From Streptomyces sp. NBC_00358 (GTDB taxonomy: Bacteria; Actinomycetota; Actinomycetes; Streptomycetales; Streptomycetaceae): 64,000 nt of DNA. The stretch covers positions 7,688,001 through 7,752,000 of the forward strand of contig NZ_CP107976.1 of assembly GCF_036099295.1 (NCBI RefSeq), read 5' to 3'. This document shows positions 33,091 to 43,015 of the stretch, piece by piece (within the stretch, counting starts at the first letter, position 1; every line of letters starts with the position of its first letter). The notes under the pieces are model-generated. The model searched no databases. It saw only the letters and a program-made list of their open reading frames with translations, and was not told where the DNA came from. Both the position numbers and the translations under genes were made by a program.

Positions 33091-35451
33091 CTACAGACCC
33101 CGCACCCGTACGGGACGCGACGGCTCGCTGAGACCTCCCGAGCCGTCGGCCCGTCGCACCAGCACCTCGTCGCCTTCCCAGCGCGTCACGTAGCGCTCGG
33201 CCTCCGGTTCCTCCCACCCGTCGCCCGCGTCCGGCACGACCAGGCCGCCTCCGCTGCGCCCGCGCGCGGGCGCCCACGCCTCCAGCTCCAGACGGCCGTC
33301 GCCGCCGCGTACGGGCAGGACGGTACCGGCCCGCGCGAGCACCGGAACGCGCGACAGGGGGGCGTCGACCAGCACCTGCGCCGGCCCCTCGTACGCCTCC
33401 TCGGTGACCGTGTCGTACCAGCGCCCGCGCGGCAGTTGGACGGCCCGCCGGCCCACCCCTCGCTCCAGTACGGGCGCCACGAGGAGGCTGTCGCCGAGCA
33501 GGAAGGCGTCCTCGCAGTCGCGCAGCGCCCGGTCCTCCGGATTGCCCCACCACAGCGGGCGGACGTACGGGGCGCCCGTGCGGCGCGCGGTGTGCGCCAG
33601 CGTCACGAAGTACGGGAGCAGCCGCCGTCGTTCGAGCAGCGCCACGCGCGCGTGCCCCAGCACCTCGTCCCCGAACTCCCATGGCTCCCTGCGCCCGGCT
33701 CGCAGGCTCGCGTGGGTACGGAAGAGCGGGAGGTACGCCCCGAGCTGGAACCATCGCAGGTAGAGCTCGGGTGAAGGGCTGCCGTCGAAGCCGCCCACAT
33801 CGGGTCCCGAGTAGGGAACGCCGCACAGCCCGAGCCCCATCACCAGGGACAACGACGCCCGCAACCCGGGCCAGCCGGTGGCCACGTCCCCGGACCAGGT
33901 CCCTCCGTAGCGCTGGAGTCCCGCCCACCCGGAGCGCGAGAAGAGGAACGGCCGCTCCTGGGGCGCGAGTTCACGCAGCCCTTCGTAGGCGGCCCGGGCC
34001 ATGCCCAGCGCGTACACGTTGTGCGCCTCGCGGTGATCACCGCCACGGCCCTCCAGGGAGTGCCGGGCCGAGCGCGGCAGCGTCGGCTCCCCGAAGGCCG
34101 TGAACGACGTCGGCTCGTTCATGTCGTGCCAGAACCCCGCGAACCCCTGCGCCAGCCGCTCCTCGTAGAGCCTGCCCCACCACGCACGCGCCCGTGGGTC
34201 CGTGAAGTCCGGATACACCGACTCTCCGGGCCAGACGACCCCCCGCACAAGCTGTCCGGAGGCCTCCCGGACGAAGACGTCCTCGGCGAGACCGCTGTCG
34301 TACACGGCGTTGCCCGGCTCGGCCTTGACCGCGGGATCGACGATGGACACCAGACGGATCCCGTCCCGCCGCAGCTCGTCGGCGAACACGGGAAGCTTCG
34401 GGAACCTGTCCCGATCGACGGTGAACACCTGGTGGGCGTCGTAGTGGTCGATGTCCAGATGCACGGCGTCCAGCGGCAGGCCCCGCTCCTGGTAGCCCGC
34501 GACGATCCTCCGTACCTCCTGCTCGCTGCCGAAGCCCCATCGCGCGTGCTGGTAACCCAGTGCCCATGCGGGCGGCAGCGCGGCGGCACCGGTCAGCGAC
34601 GCCCAGGAGTGCAGCACGCGCGCGGGAGTCCCCACCATCACCCAGTAGCGCAGCGGGCCGCCGTCCATGCGCAGCTCGCACGATCCGGCGCGGTCGTGCC
34701 CGGAACCGGCGCCCTCCTTGCCCTCGCGCAAGGTCACTGTGCCGTCCCACGTGGTGTCGTGGAACACGAGATGCGTAGCCGCGTCGGCGACCACCATCTG
34801 CACGGGCATCGTGAGGTACAGCGGATCGTCGCCCGGTTCGAACGCCCGTCCGGGATCGGTGTTCCACAGCCGGTACGTCCCGTCGCGCAGCCGGGACCCC
34901 GCCGCCCGCCCGCCCAGACCGAAGAAACGGGCGTCGGCCGCCACTTCGGAGCGTTGCATCCAGCGGGCCGCGCCACCGTCGACGGGTTCCCACCACCGGG
35001 GCGGCAGATCGCGACGCAGGACCACTCCACCTGGGGTGAGCACCTGGATCGCGCCGTGCCGTGAGACCACCACGGTGACCCGTTCGGCCACGACCCGCCA
35101 GCCGCCGTCCTTGTCCGGCTCCAGAAGGGCTCTCGGGTCCGGCTCAGGGCAGCGGCCGGCTAGGGCGTACGACGGCTCCGGCGCGACCGCGTCCCAACCC
35201 CAGAACACCGCTCCGCCCACGGTGACCGTGATCCGCAGCTCCGAGCGGGTGAAGCGGACGACTCCGCCCCCGGGGCCCGGCTCCACCCCGAGCACCGGCC
35301 CGGGGACCCGCGCGCGCTCCGCGCCCCGCTGCGGCAACCCGGTCGCGTCGGCACGCCTCCTCCGCCACGCGGCCCGTACCGTGAGCAACCTCTGAGTGGC
35401 ACCCCCCGAGCCGACCGCTTTCACCGAACGCACCAGGTCACGACCGTCCAT
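33091..35451 (-). CDS. Glycoside hydrolase family 31 alpha-glycosidase
   Basis: This ~786-aa protein belongs to the GH31 clan. It has LDAVHLDIDHYDAHQVFTVD (first beta-strand aspartates), the nucleophile motif GFWHDMNEPTSF, and the acid/base Asp in YGGTWSGDVATGW. A C-terminal beta-sandwich (VPVLARAGTVLPV) follows. Family members hydrolyse alpha-glucosides or alpha-xylosides. No signal peptide is visible, so it is probably cytoplasmic. I prefer the ATG at 35451 (AGGGTG six bases upstream) to a GTG at 35460. It is a single gene, divergent from the acyl-CoA ligase gene. Confidence 0.88.
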   Translation of the reverse strand: MDGRDLVRSVKAVGSGGATQRLLTVRAAWRRRRADATGLPQRGAERARVPGPVLGVEPGPGGGVVRFTRSELRITVTVGGAVFWGWDAVAPEPSYALAGRCPEPDPRALLEPDKDGGWRVVAERVTVVVSRHGAIQVLTPGGVVLRRDLPPRWWEPVDGGAARWMQRSEVAADARFFGLGGRAAGSRLRDGTYRLWNTDPGRAFEPGDDPLYLTMPVQMVVADAATHLVFHDTTWDGTVTLREGKEGAGSGHDRAGSCELRMDGGPLRYWVMVGTPARVLHSWASLTGAAALPPAWALGYQHARWGFGSEQEVRRIVAGYQERGLPLDAVHLDIDHYDAHQVFTVDRDRFPKLPVFADELRRDGIRLVSIVDPAVKAEPGNAVYDSGLAEDVFVREASGQLVRGVVWPGESVYPDFTDPRARAWWGRLYEERLAQGFAGFWHDMNEPTSFTAFGEPTLPRSARHSLEGRGGDHREAHNVYALGMARAAYEGLRELAPQERPFLFSRSGWAGLQRYGGTWSGDVATGWPGLRASLSLVMGLGLCGVPYSGPDVGGFDGSPSPELYLRWFQLGAYLPLFRTHASLRAGRREPWEFGDEVLGHARVALLERRRLLPYFVTLAHTARRTGAPYVRPLWWGNPEDRALRDCEDAFLLGDSLLVAPVLERGVGRRAVQLPRGRWYDTVTEEAYEGPAQVLVDAPLSRVPVLARAGTVLPVRGGDGRLELEAWAPARGRSGGGLVVPDAGDGWEEPEAERYVTRWEGDEVLVRRADGSGGLSEPSRPVRVRGL

Positions 35452-35664
35452 GCCGCTCACCCTGCCACTACGGGGGCCTGATCAGTGAGCCGTTCAACTG
35501 CCGTTCACCTGTAGCGACACCACATCTTCATGTCGCCGACTATGTGCGGCGTGCCCTGGTGCAGAAGTCGATCACATGGCATCGTCCGTGTCAGCCGCGT
35601 GACGCGCACACCCCCGCTCGTGCGCGACCGACGCACACGACGCGCACAGTCCGGGAGCCGCCCC

Positions 35665-37632
35665 ATGTCCACCACGAACCCCTCGCCGCTCTGGCAGCCG
35701 ACCGACGAGGTCATCGCCCAGGCGCAGGTCACGAAGTTCCAGGCCTGGGCGGCCGAACGGCACGGAGCCCCGTCCGACGGCGGCTACGAGGCACTGCACC
35801 GCTGGTCGGTCGATGAGCTGGACACCTTCTGGAAAGCTGTCACCGAGTGGTTCGGCGTACGGTTCTCGACCCCCTACGCGCGCGTGCTCGGCGACCGGTC
35901 CATGCCCGGTGCGCAATGGTTCCCCGGAGGGTCCCTCAACTACGCGGAGCACGCCCTGCGCGCCGCGGACACCCGCGCGGACGAACCGGCCCTCCTGTAT
36001 GTCGACGAGACCCACGAGTCCGTCCCCGTGACGTGGTCCGACCTGCGCCGCCAGGTCGGCTCCCTGGCCGCCGAACTGCGCGGCATCGGCGTCCGCCCGG
36101 GAGACCGCGTCAGCGGCTATCTCCCGAACATCCCCCAGGCCGTGGTCGCCCTGCTCGCCACAGCGGCCGTGGGCGGGGTCTGGACCTCCTGCGCCCCCGA
36201 CTTCGGCGCCCGCAGCGTCCTCGACCGCTTCCAGCAGGTCGAACCCGTGGTCCTGTTCACCGTGGACGGCTACCGCTACGGAGGCAAGGAGCACGACCGC
36301 CGTGACACGGTCGCCGAACTGCGCCGTGAACTGCCCACCCTGCGCGCCGTCGTGCACATCCCGCTGCTGGGCACCGAGGCACCCGAGGGCGCCCTGGACT
36401 GGTCGGCCCTGACCTCCGCCGACGTGGAGCCCGTCTTCGAGCAGGTGCCTTTCGACCACCCCCTGTGGGTGCTCTACTCCTCCGGCACGACCGGCCTCCC
36501 CAAGGCCATCGTCCAGTCCCAGGGCGGCATCCTCGTCGAGCACCTCAAGCAGCTCGGCCTGCACTGCGACCTGGGCCCCGAGGACCGCTTCTTCTGGTAC
36601 ACGTCCACCGGCTGGATGATGTGGAACTTCCTCGTCTCCGGCCTGCTCACGGGCACCACGATCGTGCTCTACGACGGCAGCCCCGGTTACCCGGACACGG
36701 GCGCGCAGTGGCGCATCGCCGAACGCACGGGAGCGACCCTCTTCGGCACGTCCGCCGCGTACGTCATGGCGTGCCACAAGGCGGGCGTCCACCCCGCGCG
36801 CGACTTCGACCTCGCCCGGGTGCGGTGCGTCGCCACGACCGGCTCACCGCTGCCCCCCGACGGATTCCGCTGGCTGCACGACGAGGTCCGCGAGGACCTG
36901 TGGATCGCCTCCGTCAGCGGCGGCACCGATGTGTGCTCCTGCTTCGCCGGTGCGGTACCGACGCTCCCGGTGTACATCGGTGAACTCCAGGCCGCCGGCC
37001 TCGGCACCGACCTGCAGTCCTGGGACCCCAGCGGAAAGCCCCTCACCGACGAGGTCGGCGAACTGGTCGTCACCAATCCGATGCCGTCGATGCCCATCCG
37101 CTTCTGGAACGACCCCGACGGCAGCCGCTACCACGACAGTTACTTCGACACGTATCCCGGAGTGTGGCGCCACGGCGACTGGATCACCGTCACCTCACGA
37201 GGCTCGGTCGTCATCCACGGACGCTCCGATTCGACGCTCAACCGGCAGGGCGTGCGCATGGGGTCGGCCGACATCTACGAAGCCGTCGAGCGACTCCCGG
37301 AGATCAAGGAGTCGCTCGTCATCGGTGTCGAGCAGCCCGACGGCGGCTACTGGATGCCGCTGTTCGTCCACCTCGCCCCCGGTGCCGTCCTGGACGAGGA
37401 TCTCCTGAACCGCATCAAGGGGACGATCCGTGAACAGCTCTCCCCGCGCCATGTGCCCGACGAAGTCATCGAAGTACCCGGAGTGCCCCACACCCTGACC
37501 GGCAAGCGCATCGAAGTGCCCGTCAAACGCCTGCTCCAGGGCGCCCCCATGGAGAAGGCCGTCAACGTCGGCTCCGTGGACAACGTCGAACTCCTGCGCT
37601 TCTACGAAGAGCTGGCCCGCGCGCGCGGCTGA
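35665..37632 (+). CDS. Acetoacetyl-CoA synthetase
   Basis: This 655-aa AMP-forming ligase has the P-loop LYSSGTTGLPKAIVQSQGG, ATTGSPLPPDGF, the hinge region GVWRHGDWITVTSRGS and the catalytic C-terminal lysine in LTGKRIEVPVKRLLQG. The N-terminal segment (WQPTDEVIAQAQVTKFQAW; FPGGSLNYAEHAL) and overall length match acetoacetate-CoA ligases rather than acetyl-CoA synthetases. It activates acetoacetate for use in lipid or polyketide metabolism. The ATG has GGGAG seven bases upstream. The stop codon directly abuts the stop codon of the convergent MocR gene. Confidence 0.87.
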   Translation: MSTTNPSPLWQPTDEVIAQAQVTKFQAWAAERHGAPSDGGYEALHRWSVDELDTFWKAVTEWFGVRFSTPYARVLGDRSMPGAQWFPGGSLNYAEHALRAADTRADEPALLYVDETHESVPVTWSDLRRQVGSLAAELRGIGVRPGDRVSGYLPNIPQAVVALLATAAVGGVWTSCAPDFGARSVLDRFQQVEPVVLFTVDGYRYGGKEHDRRDTVAELRRELPTLRAVVHIPLLGTEAPEGALDWSALTSADVEPVFEQVPFDHPLWVLYSSGTTGLPKAIVQSQGGILVEHLKQLGLHCDLGPEDRFFWYTSTGWMMWNFLVSGLLTGTTIVLYDGSPGYPDTGAQWRIAERTGATLFGTSAAYVMACHKAGVHPARDFDLARVRCVATTGSPLPPDGFRWLHDEVREDLWIASVSGGTDVCSCFAGAVPTLPVYIGELQAAGLGTDLQSWDPSGKPLTDEVGELVVTNPMPSMPIRFWNDPDGSRYHDSYFDTYPGVWRHGDWITVTSRGSVVIHGRSDSTLNRQGVRMGSADIYEAVERLPEIKESLVIGVEQPDGGYWMPLFVHLAPGAVLDEDLLNRIKGTIREQLSPRHVPDEVIEVPGVPHTLTGKRIEVPVKRLLQGAPMEKAVNVGSVDNVELLRFYEELARARG

Positions 37633-38952
37633 TCAGCCACCGTAGGTGGCCTCGGACTCGCCCAGCACGGCGGCGAAGTCCGAGGCCAGGCGCACGGCGT
37701 CCGCGGGTGGGAGTTCCGCGACCGAGATACGCACGCCGGCCGCGGCCGACGTCCTGAAGCGCGCGCCCGCCGCGACCCACCATCCGTACGAACGCAGCCC
37801 GTTCACGACCGCGGACTCGTCCCGCACGGGTACCCAGACGTTCAACCCGCTCACCCCGTGGGCCCCCAGACCGCGGTCGGCGAACTCACGGAGCAGCGCG
37901 TTCCGACGCGTCGCGTACGTCTCCTGGGCGCGCGCCACCAACGCGTGCGTGTCCTCGTCCGTCATCAGCCCGTGCACCGTCTCCTGCAGCAGATGACTGA
38001 CCCAGCCCGACGTCAGCAGAAGGCGACCGTCGTGCCGGGCCAGTGTCGTCGGATCACAGGCGGCGGCCGCCCACCGCAGATCGGTCCCGAGGAACTTGCT
38101 CACCGTGCGCACATGAACCCAGCGGTTCAGCCCTCCCGAGGTCAGCGTGCGCAGTGGCGCGTCAGCGACCGACGACGCGTGATCGTTCTCCACGACCAGC
38201 ACATCGGGCTCCTCCTGGAGTACGTCGACGAGCGCGTCCCGCCGTTCGTCCGAGAAGCTGCCGCCGCAGGGATTCTGCGCCCGCGGACTGCACACCACCG
38301 CGCGTACCCCCGCCCGTAGAGCCGCACGCAGGGCTTCCGGGCGGATGCCCCGGTCGTCCACCGCGACCGGAACCGTGCGCAGTCCCAGGGCCGTGACCAG
38401 GTCCAGCAGGTGGTGGTAGCCGGGATCCTCCATCGCGACCGCGTCCCCGGGACGCAGCTCCACCGACAGCAGCCGCCCGATCAGATCCAGCGCACCATGA
38501 GCGAACGTGACGTGCTCGGCCGGAACCCCGTCGGGCGCCAGCCAGCCGCGCACCGCCTCCTCCAGCCGTGCCAGACGCGGCGTGCTGCGATGCGAGCGCG
38601 CGCCGGGGGAGAGCCGCGACGGCGGCACCAGCCGGGGAAGCAGTGCGGGGTCAGGATGCCCGCCCGCCAGATCGCGCAGACCGTCCGGCACGCGCGGCGG
38701 CCGCCGTGACGCCACCGCGGGCGCGGCGGCGACCACGGTCCCACCGCGCCCGCGGGTCACCACGATCGCGCGCTGCCGCAGTTCCTTGTACGCCGTCGCG
38801 ACCGTCCCCGGGCTGACGCCGAGCCGGTCGGCGAGGCCGCGCACCGGAGGCAGTGCCGTACCCGGCTCCAAGGCGCCTTCAGCCACGCCGCGTTCGACGG
38901 ACGCGGCAATTCCCTTGGCCGTCGTCCCAGTGATCGAATATTGTGTTGCCAC
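37633..38952 (-). CDS. MocR-type regulator (GntR helix-turn-helix plus aminotransferase domain)
   Basis: This 439-aa protein has a GntR winged helix in the first ~75 residues (LPPVRGLADRLGVSPGTVATAYKELRQRAIVVTRGRGGT). A PLP-dependent aminotransferase fold follows, with the cofactor lysine in VRTVSKFLGTDLRW and PRAQNPCGG. MocR proteins sense PLP or amino compounds. It diverges from an MFS transporter gene, which is its likely target. The GTG start has no ribosome-binding site, but a TACATAAT -10-like element lies about seven bases upstream. The transcript is probably leaderless. Confidence 0.88.
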   Translation of the reverse strand: MATQYSITGTTAKGIAASVERGVAEGALEPGTALPPVRGLADRLGVSPGTVATAYKELRQRAIVVTRGRGGTVVAAAPAVASRRPPRVPDGLRDLAGGHPDPALLPRLVPPSRLSPGARSHRSTPRLARLEEAVRGWLAPDGVPAEHVTFAHGALDLIGRLLSVELRPGDAVAMEDPGYHHLLDLVTALGLRTVPVAVDDRGIRPEALRAALRAGVRAVVCSPRAQNPCGGSFSDERRDALVDVLQEEPDVLVVENDHASSVADAPLRTLTSGGLNRWVHVRTVSKFLGTDLRWAAAACDPTTLARHDGRLLLTSGWVSHLLQETVHGLMTDEDTHALVARAQETYATRRNALLREFADRGLGAHGVSGLNVWVPVRDESAVVNGLRSYGWWVAAGARFRTSAAAGVRISVAELPPADAVRLASDFAAVLGESEATYGG

Positions 38953-38958
38953 GTAGAA

Positions 38959-38980
38959 GATTATGTATCAATACATAATC
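38959..38980. promoter_or_regulatory. 22-bp perfect palindrome, MocR operator and divergent promoter
   Basis: GATTATGTAT, two bases, then its exact complement ATACATAATC. It is AT-rich in a very GC-rich context and lies in the 45-bp gap between the regulator and the exporter. Each arm supplies a TATGTAT/TACATAAT -10-like sequence for one direction. For the regulator, TTGCGC lies about 17 bp upstream. Binding by the MocR protein would shut both promoters. Confidence 0.75.
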
Positions 38981-38997
38981 CGGCGCAAGGGGGAGCA

Positions 38998-40272
38998 GTG
39001 AGTCCGACGCATCGCGCAGCGGCATGGTCGACACGCATTCCAGGAGGCCCCGACGGCCGAAGAATGCTCTGGATCGCCCTGGTCGACCGCATCGGCAGCG
39101 GCCTGTGGGCATCGGTCTCCGTCCTGTACTTCACCTACGTCACCGGCCTCTCGGTCACCCAGATCGGCACCCTCGTGGCCGCGGCCGGCGCCGTCGGCAT
39201 GGCGGGCGCGCCGCTCGGCGGGCGCATGGCCGACCGCCTGCCGCTCACCCATCTCCTGATCGCCCTCCAACTCCTGCGCGCCGTCGCCTCCTTCGCGCTG
39301 CTGACCACCGACAACTACGCCCTCCTCGTGGTGTTCTCCGCAGCGGGCGGCTTCGGCGACCGTGCCGCGAGCGTCCTCACCAAGCTCTACGCGGCCCGCG
39401 TCTCGGGACCCGACCGCGTCCGCTACCAAGCCGTCAACCGTACGGTCGCCAACGCCGGCTGGGCCCTGGGCGGCCTCGCCGCGGCCGGCGCCCTCACCAT
39501 CGGGACCACCGCCGCGTACCAGTGGCTGCTCGCGGGCGACGCCCTCTCGTTCGTGGCCGCCGCCCTCGCGACCGCCCGCTGCGGCGAACCACCCTCGGTC
39601 ACCCGGACGATCGCCACATCGAAGGACCCCGCCCCCGCGGCCCGAGCCGCCAGTCCCTGGCGCGACCGCGCCTACCTCGCCTACGTCGCCACCGAGACCG
39701 TCCTGTTCCTCGACGACGCCGTGTTCAAGGTCGGGCTGCCCCTGGCCATCGCCCACTCCGACCAGGCTCCCCACGGCCTCGCGCCGCTGCTGATGGTCCT
39801 CAACAACGTGATGGTCGTGACCCTCCAGGTCCCCCTGGCCCGGCTCGGCGCCACCACGGCCGCGGCCCGCGCACTGCTCATACCGCTCTCCGCCTTCTTC
39901 GCCCTCGGCGGTGTCGCCATGGCGCTCTCGGCGACGGGCGGAGCCATGGCGGTCACCCTCTTCCTGACCGCGGGAGCCGTCACCTTCACGGTGGCGGAGA
40001 TGCTCCACGCCACCGTCTCCTGGGAACTGTCCGTGGCCCTCGCCCCCGACACCGCCCAGGGCTCCTATCTCGGCGTCCACGGACTGGCACAGGCCGCGCA
40101 ACGCAGCATCGGGCCACTCGCCGTCACCGCGGCCATCGCCACGGGCCCCCTCGGCTGGACGCTGTTCGGCGCGACCATAGCCGTGACCTGCATGTTCCAG
40201 CATCGCATCGTGCGCGACCGACTCCCGCGACCCGCATTGTCAGTGCCGCCGGTTACTGTGAGTGAGCATTGA
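38998..40272 (+). CDS. MFS transporter
   Basis: This 424-aa polytopic protein has about 12 hydrophobic helices and an MFS-like loop GAPLGGRMADRLPLTHLLI between helices 2 and 3. I chose the GTG at 38998 because AGGGGGAG lies four bases upstream. It is divergently transcribed from a MocR regulator across a shared palindrome, so its substrate may be an amino compound or drug recognised by that regulator. Substrate and direction are unknown. The downstream 297-aa gene starts only 22 bases after it and may share the transcript. Confidence 0.83.
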   Translation: MSPTHRAAAWSTRIPGGPDGRRMLWIALVDRIGSGLWASVSVLYFTYVTGLSVTQIGTLVAAAGAVGMAGAPLGGRMADRLPLTHLLIALQLLRAVASFALLTTDNYALLVVFSAAGGFGDRAASVLTKLYAARVSGPDRVRYQAVNRTVANAGWALGGLAAAGALTIGTTAAYQWLLAGDALSFVAAALATARCGEPPSVTRTIATSKDPAPAARAASPWRDRAYLAYVATETVLFLDDAVFKVGLPLAIAHSDQAPHGLAPLLMVLNNVMVVTLQVPLARLGATTAAARALLIPLSAFFALGGVAMALSATGGAMAVTLFLTAGAVTFTVAEMLHATVSWELSVALAPDTAQGSYLGVHGLAQAAQRSIGPLAVTAAIATGPLGWTLFGATIAVTCMFQHRIVRDRLPRPALSVPPVTVSEH

Positions 40273-40294
40273 TCGACTGTGCGCAGGGGGAAGA

Positions 40295-41188
40295 ATGCCA
40301 AACACCGAGCACCGAACCATGCGACGCGTACTGCGCCGCGAAATCGCCGGCACGATCGGCCTGCTGACCGACGAACAGGACTTCCGGGCGATGCGGCGCT
40401 ACCGCACCTTCGCCTTCGAGGACCACACGACCTATCTTCGGCAGGTCGAAGCCCTGCTCAAGACCCTCGCCGCCCAGGGCAGCCACACGACGGTGGCGCT
40501 CTTCGACCCCGAGGAGTACGCCGAGTACTGCGTGGACAGCGGCCTGGAGCCCGACACCCCGGCGAGCCGCACCCGCTTCACCGCACAACTGGCGGCGACC
40601 GGCCCCACCGTTCCCTACGACGGACAGCCCCTCGACCAGTTGCTCCCGGACCTGGTCGACGAAGCGGTCCGCCGGGCCACCTGGGAGTACGCGACCACAT
40701 TCCTGGCCCGCATCGGCACCTGCGCGACCTGCGGCGAGGACATCGGCCGCGCCTCCTTCATCCGCGCCGCCCACCTCCTCACCCGTGTCATCGACACCGC
40801 GGGCCCGGGAGACCTCCATCTCGTGTGCAGCGTCTCGACAGCGCCCGACACACTCGTCGCCGTGCTCCGGGCGGAGGACCGCGCGGAAGGCACGACACGC
40901 CTCGACGAATCCGAAGCCCTCGAATTCACCACCGTCCTGGCCCTCGGCATCGCGACCCGCAGCGCCAGCGGACTCGTCATGCGCACCACCGCACCCGACA
41001 GCACCGACCGTGTCTACGGATGGCGACTGCGTGGGGAGGACCTGGAACCCCTCACCGCCGGGGAGGTGTTCGACGCTTACTGCACCGACATCGAATCCGG
41101 AGACCTCGTCTCCCCGGAATCGGGCGTCGACTACTGCGAGCCGCCCGATCTCGGTGACGACGGAAAGGGGACGGGCCACACGCACTGA
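40295..41188 (+). CDS. Uncharacterised 297-aa actinobacterial protein
   Basis: This soluble protein has no signal peptide or membrane segment. It contains a CATCGED motif (about residues 141-147) and alternating helical and strand segments, and is acidic near the end. I recognise no domain. The ATG at 40295 has AGGGGGAAG upstream. It lies 22 bp downstream of the MFS gene on the same strand and converges on ptsI across a hairpin terminator. Codon use is typical of the host, so it is likely a real resident gene. Confidence 0.7.
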   Translation: MPNTEHRTMRRVLRREIAGTIGLLTDEQDFRAMRRYRTFAFEDHTTYLRQVEALLKTLAAQGSHTTVALFDPEEYAEYCVDSGLEPDTPASRTRFTAQLAATGPTVPYDGQPLDQLLPDLVDEAVRRATWEYATTFLARIGTCATCGEDIGRASFIRAAHLLTRVIDTAGPGDLHLVCSVSTAPDTLVAVLRAEDRAEGTTRLDESEALEFTTVLALGIATRSASGLVMRTTAPDSTDRVYGWRLRGEDLEPLTAGEVFDAYCTDIESGDLVSPESGVDYCEPPDLGDDGKGTGHTH

Positions 41189-41196
41189 ACGCGAGA

Positions 41197-41226
41197 GGGG
41201 CGCCCCATCCGCAGATGGAGCGCCCC
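41197..41226. terminator. Bidirectional hairpin terminator
   Basis: A 13-bp stem with one mismatch (GGGGCGCCCCATC, 41197-41209, with 41214-41226) has a 4-base loop. It lies between the 297-aa gene and ptsI, which converge here. Confidence 0.7.
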
Positions 41227-41267
41227 GTTACCGCCAAGGCGGTCGCCCGGTGGACGGAACGGTCCGG

Positions 41268-42938
41268 CTATTCGCCGGACAGCACCGCCTGAGCCGCGGT
41301 GCGCGCCTCTTCCGCCGTGTCCGTGGCACGCGCGGCCGAGGCGGCACGCTCGCACTGGGCCAGCGTGTACTTCGCCAGCGTGGCCCGAACATAGGGAATC
41401 GACGCCGCGCCCATCGACAGGGAGGTGACGCCCAGGCCGGTCAGCACACAGGCGAGCAGGGGGTCCGACGCGGCCTCACCACAGACACCGCAACTCTTGC
41501 CCTCGGCCTTCGCCGCCTCCGCGGACAGTGCGACCAGGTCGAGCAGAGCCGGCTGCCACGGATCCTGCAGACGGGACACCGCGCCCACCTGCCGGTCGGC
41601 GGCGAACGTGTACTGCGCGAGGTCGTTCGTCCCCAAGGAGAGGAACTCGACCTCCTGCAGAATCGACCGGGCCCGCAGCGCGGCCGACGGGATCTCCACC
41701 ATCGCGCCGAACTTCGCCCGCAGCCCGGCCGCACGGCACGCGTCCGCGAACGCCTTGGCGTCCGTCCGGTCAGCGACCATCGGAGCCATCACTTCGAGAT
41801 AGACAGGCAGTCCGTCCGAAGCCTTCGCGAGCGCGCTGAGCTGCGTACGCAGCACGTCGGGGTGGTCGAGCAACGAACGCAGACCCCGCACGCCGAGCGC
41901 GGGATTCGGCTCGTCGGCCGGAGTCAGGAAGTCCAGTGGCTTGTCCGCGCCCGCGTCGAGCACCCGCACCACGACACGGCCCTCGGGGAAGGCTTCCAGC
42001 ACCTGGCGATACGCCTCGACCTGCTTCTCCTCGGACGGCGCGTTCTTGCTGTCGTCGAGGAAGAGGAACTCGGTACGGAACAGGCCGACGCCCTCGGCCC
42101 CGGCCTCCACTGCCGCGGGCACGTCCGCCGGACCGCCGACGTTGGCCAGCAACGGCACCTTGTGCCCGTCGGAGGTGGCGCCGGGACCCGTCGAGGCGGA
42201 CAAGGCCGCCCTGCGCTGGGCGGCCGCGGACTCCAGCTGCGCCTTCTTCTCCTCGCTCGGCTCCACGAAGACCTCACCCGTGCTGCCGTCGACCGCGATC
42301 ACGGTGCCCTCGGCGAGCTCACCCGCGCCGGGAAGCGCCACGACGGCCGGTACACCCAGGGCACGCGCCAGGATCGCGCTGTGGCTGGTCGGCCCGCCCT
42401 CCTCGGTGACGAAGCCGAGCACCAGGGTCGGGTCCAGCAGCGCCGTGTCGGCGGGCGCGAGGTCACGCGCGATCAGGACGTAGGGCTCGTCGCTGTCCGG
42501 GACGCCCGGCATGGGCACACCGAGCAGCCGCGCGACGATACGGTTCCGCACGTCGTCGAGATCCGCCACACGACCTGCGAGGTACTCGCCGGCGCCGGCC
42601 AGGAGCGCCCGGTACGCGGCCAGCGCGTCGTAGACCGCACGCTCGGCCGTGCTGCCGACGGCGATCCGCCGGTCCACGTCGGCCATCAGCTCGGGGTCCT
42701 GGGCCATCATGGCCTGAGCCTCGAGCACTGCCTGGGCTTCGCCCCCCGCCAGATTGCCGCGCGCAATCAGGTCGGCTGCCACAGCCTCCACGGCTTTGCG
42801 GGCACGGCCCTGCTCGCGCCCCGCGTCCTCCGCCGGGATCTGCTTGGCGGGCGGTTCGAGAACCGCCGTTCCCATATGCCGAACCTCGCCGATGGCCACA
42901 CCGTGGCTCACGCCGACGCCTCGCAGCGTTGTCTCCAT
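41268..42938 (-). CDS. ptsI: Phosphoenolpyruvate-protein phosphotransferase (PTS Enzyme I)
   Basis: This 556-aa cytoplasmic enzyme accepts phosphate from PEP and passes it to HPr. The phospho-histidine lies in EEGGPTSHSAILAR (His186). The PEP-binding domain shows LFRTEFLFLDD, VRVLDAGADKPLDFL, EVMAPMV, SLGTNDLAQYTFAADR and the near C-terminal CGVCGEAASDP. I start it at the ATG at 42938, where the family begins (METTLRGVGVSHGVAIG); the upstream in-frame extension is low-complexity. It follows crr by 77 bp on the same strand, forming the general PTS operon. Confidence 0.95.
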   Translation of the reverse strand: METTLRGVGVSHGVAIGEVRHMGTAVLEPPAKQIPAEDAGREQGRARKAVEAVAADLIARGNLAGGEAQAVLEAQAMMAQDPELMADVDRRIAVGSTAERAVYDALAAYRALLAGAGEYLAGRVADLDDVRNRIVARLLGVPMPGVPDSDEPYVLIARDLAPADTALLDPTLVLGFVTEEGGPTSHSAILARALGVPAVVALPGAGELAEGTVIAVDGSTGEVFVEPSEEKKAQLESAAAQRRAALSASTGPGATSDGHKVPLLANVGGPADVPAAVEAGAEGVGLFRTEFLFLDDSKNAPSEEKQVEAYRQVLEAFPEGRVVVRVLDAGADKPLDFLTPADEPNPALGVRGLRSLLDHPDVLRTQLSALAKASDGLPVYLEVMAPMVADRTDAKAFADACRAAGLRAKFGAMVEIPSAALRARSILQEVEFLSLGTNDLAQYTFAADRQVGAVSRLQDPWQPALLDLVALSAEAAKAEGKSCGVCGEAASDPLLACVLTGLGVTSLSMGAASIPYVRATLAKYTLAQCERAASAARATDTAEEARTAAQAVLSGE

Positions 42939-43015
42939 CTCACCCGTCTCCGATAGTGCGGCAGGTATCGCCGCCGTGATGGTTGTCGAACGCGCCGTCC
43001 GGGACGGCGTCGATG

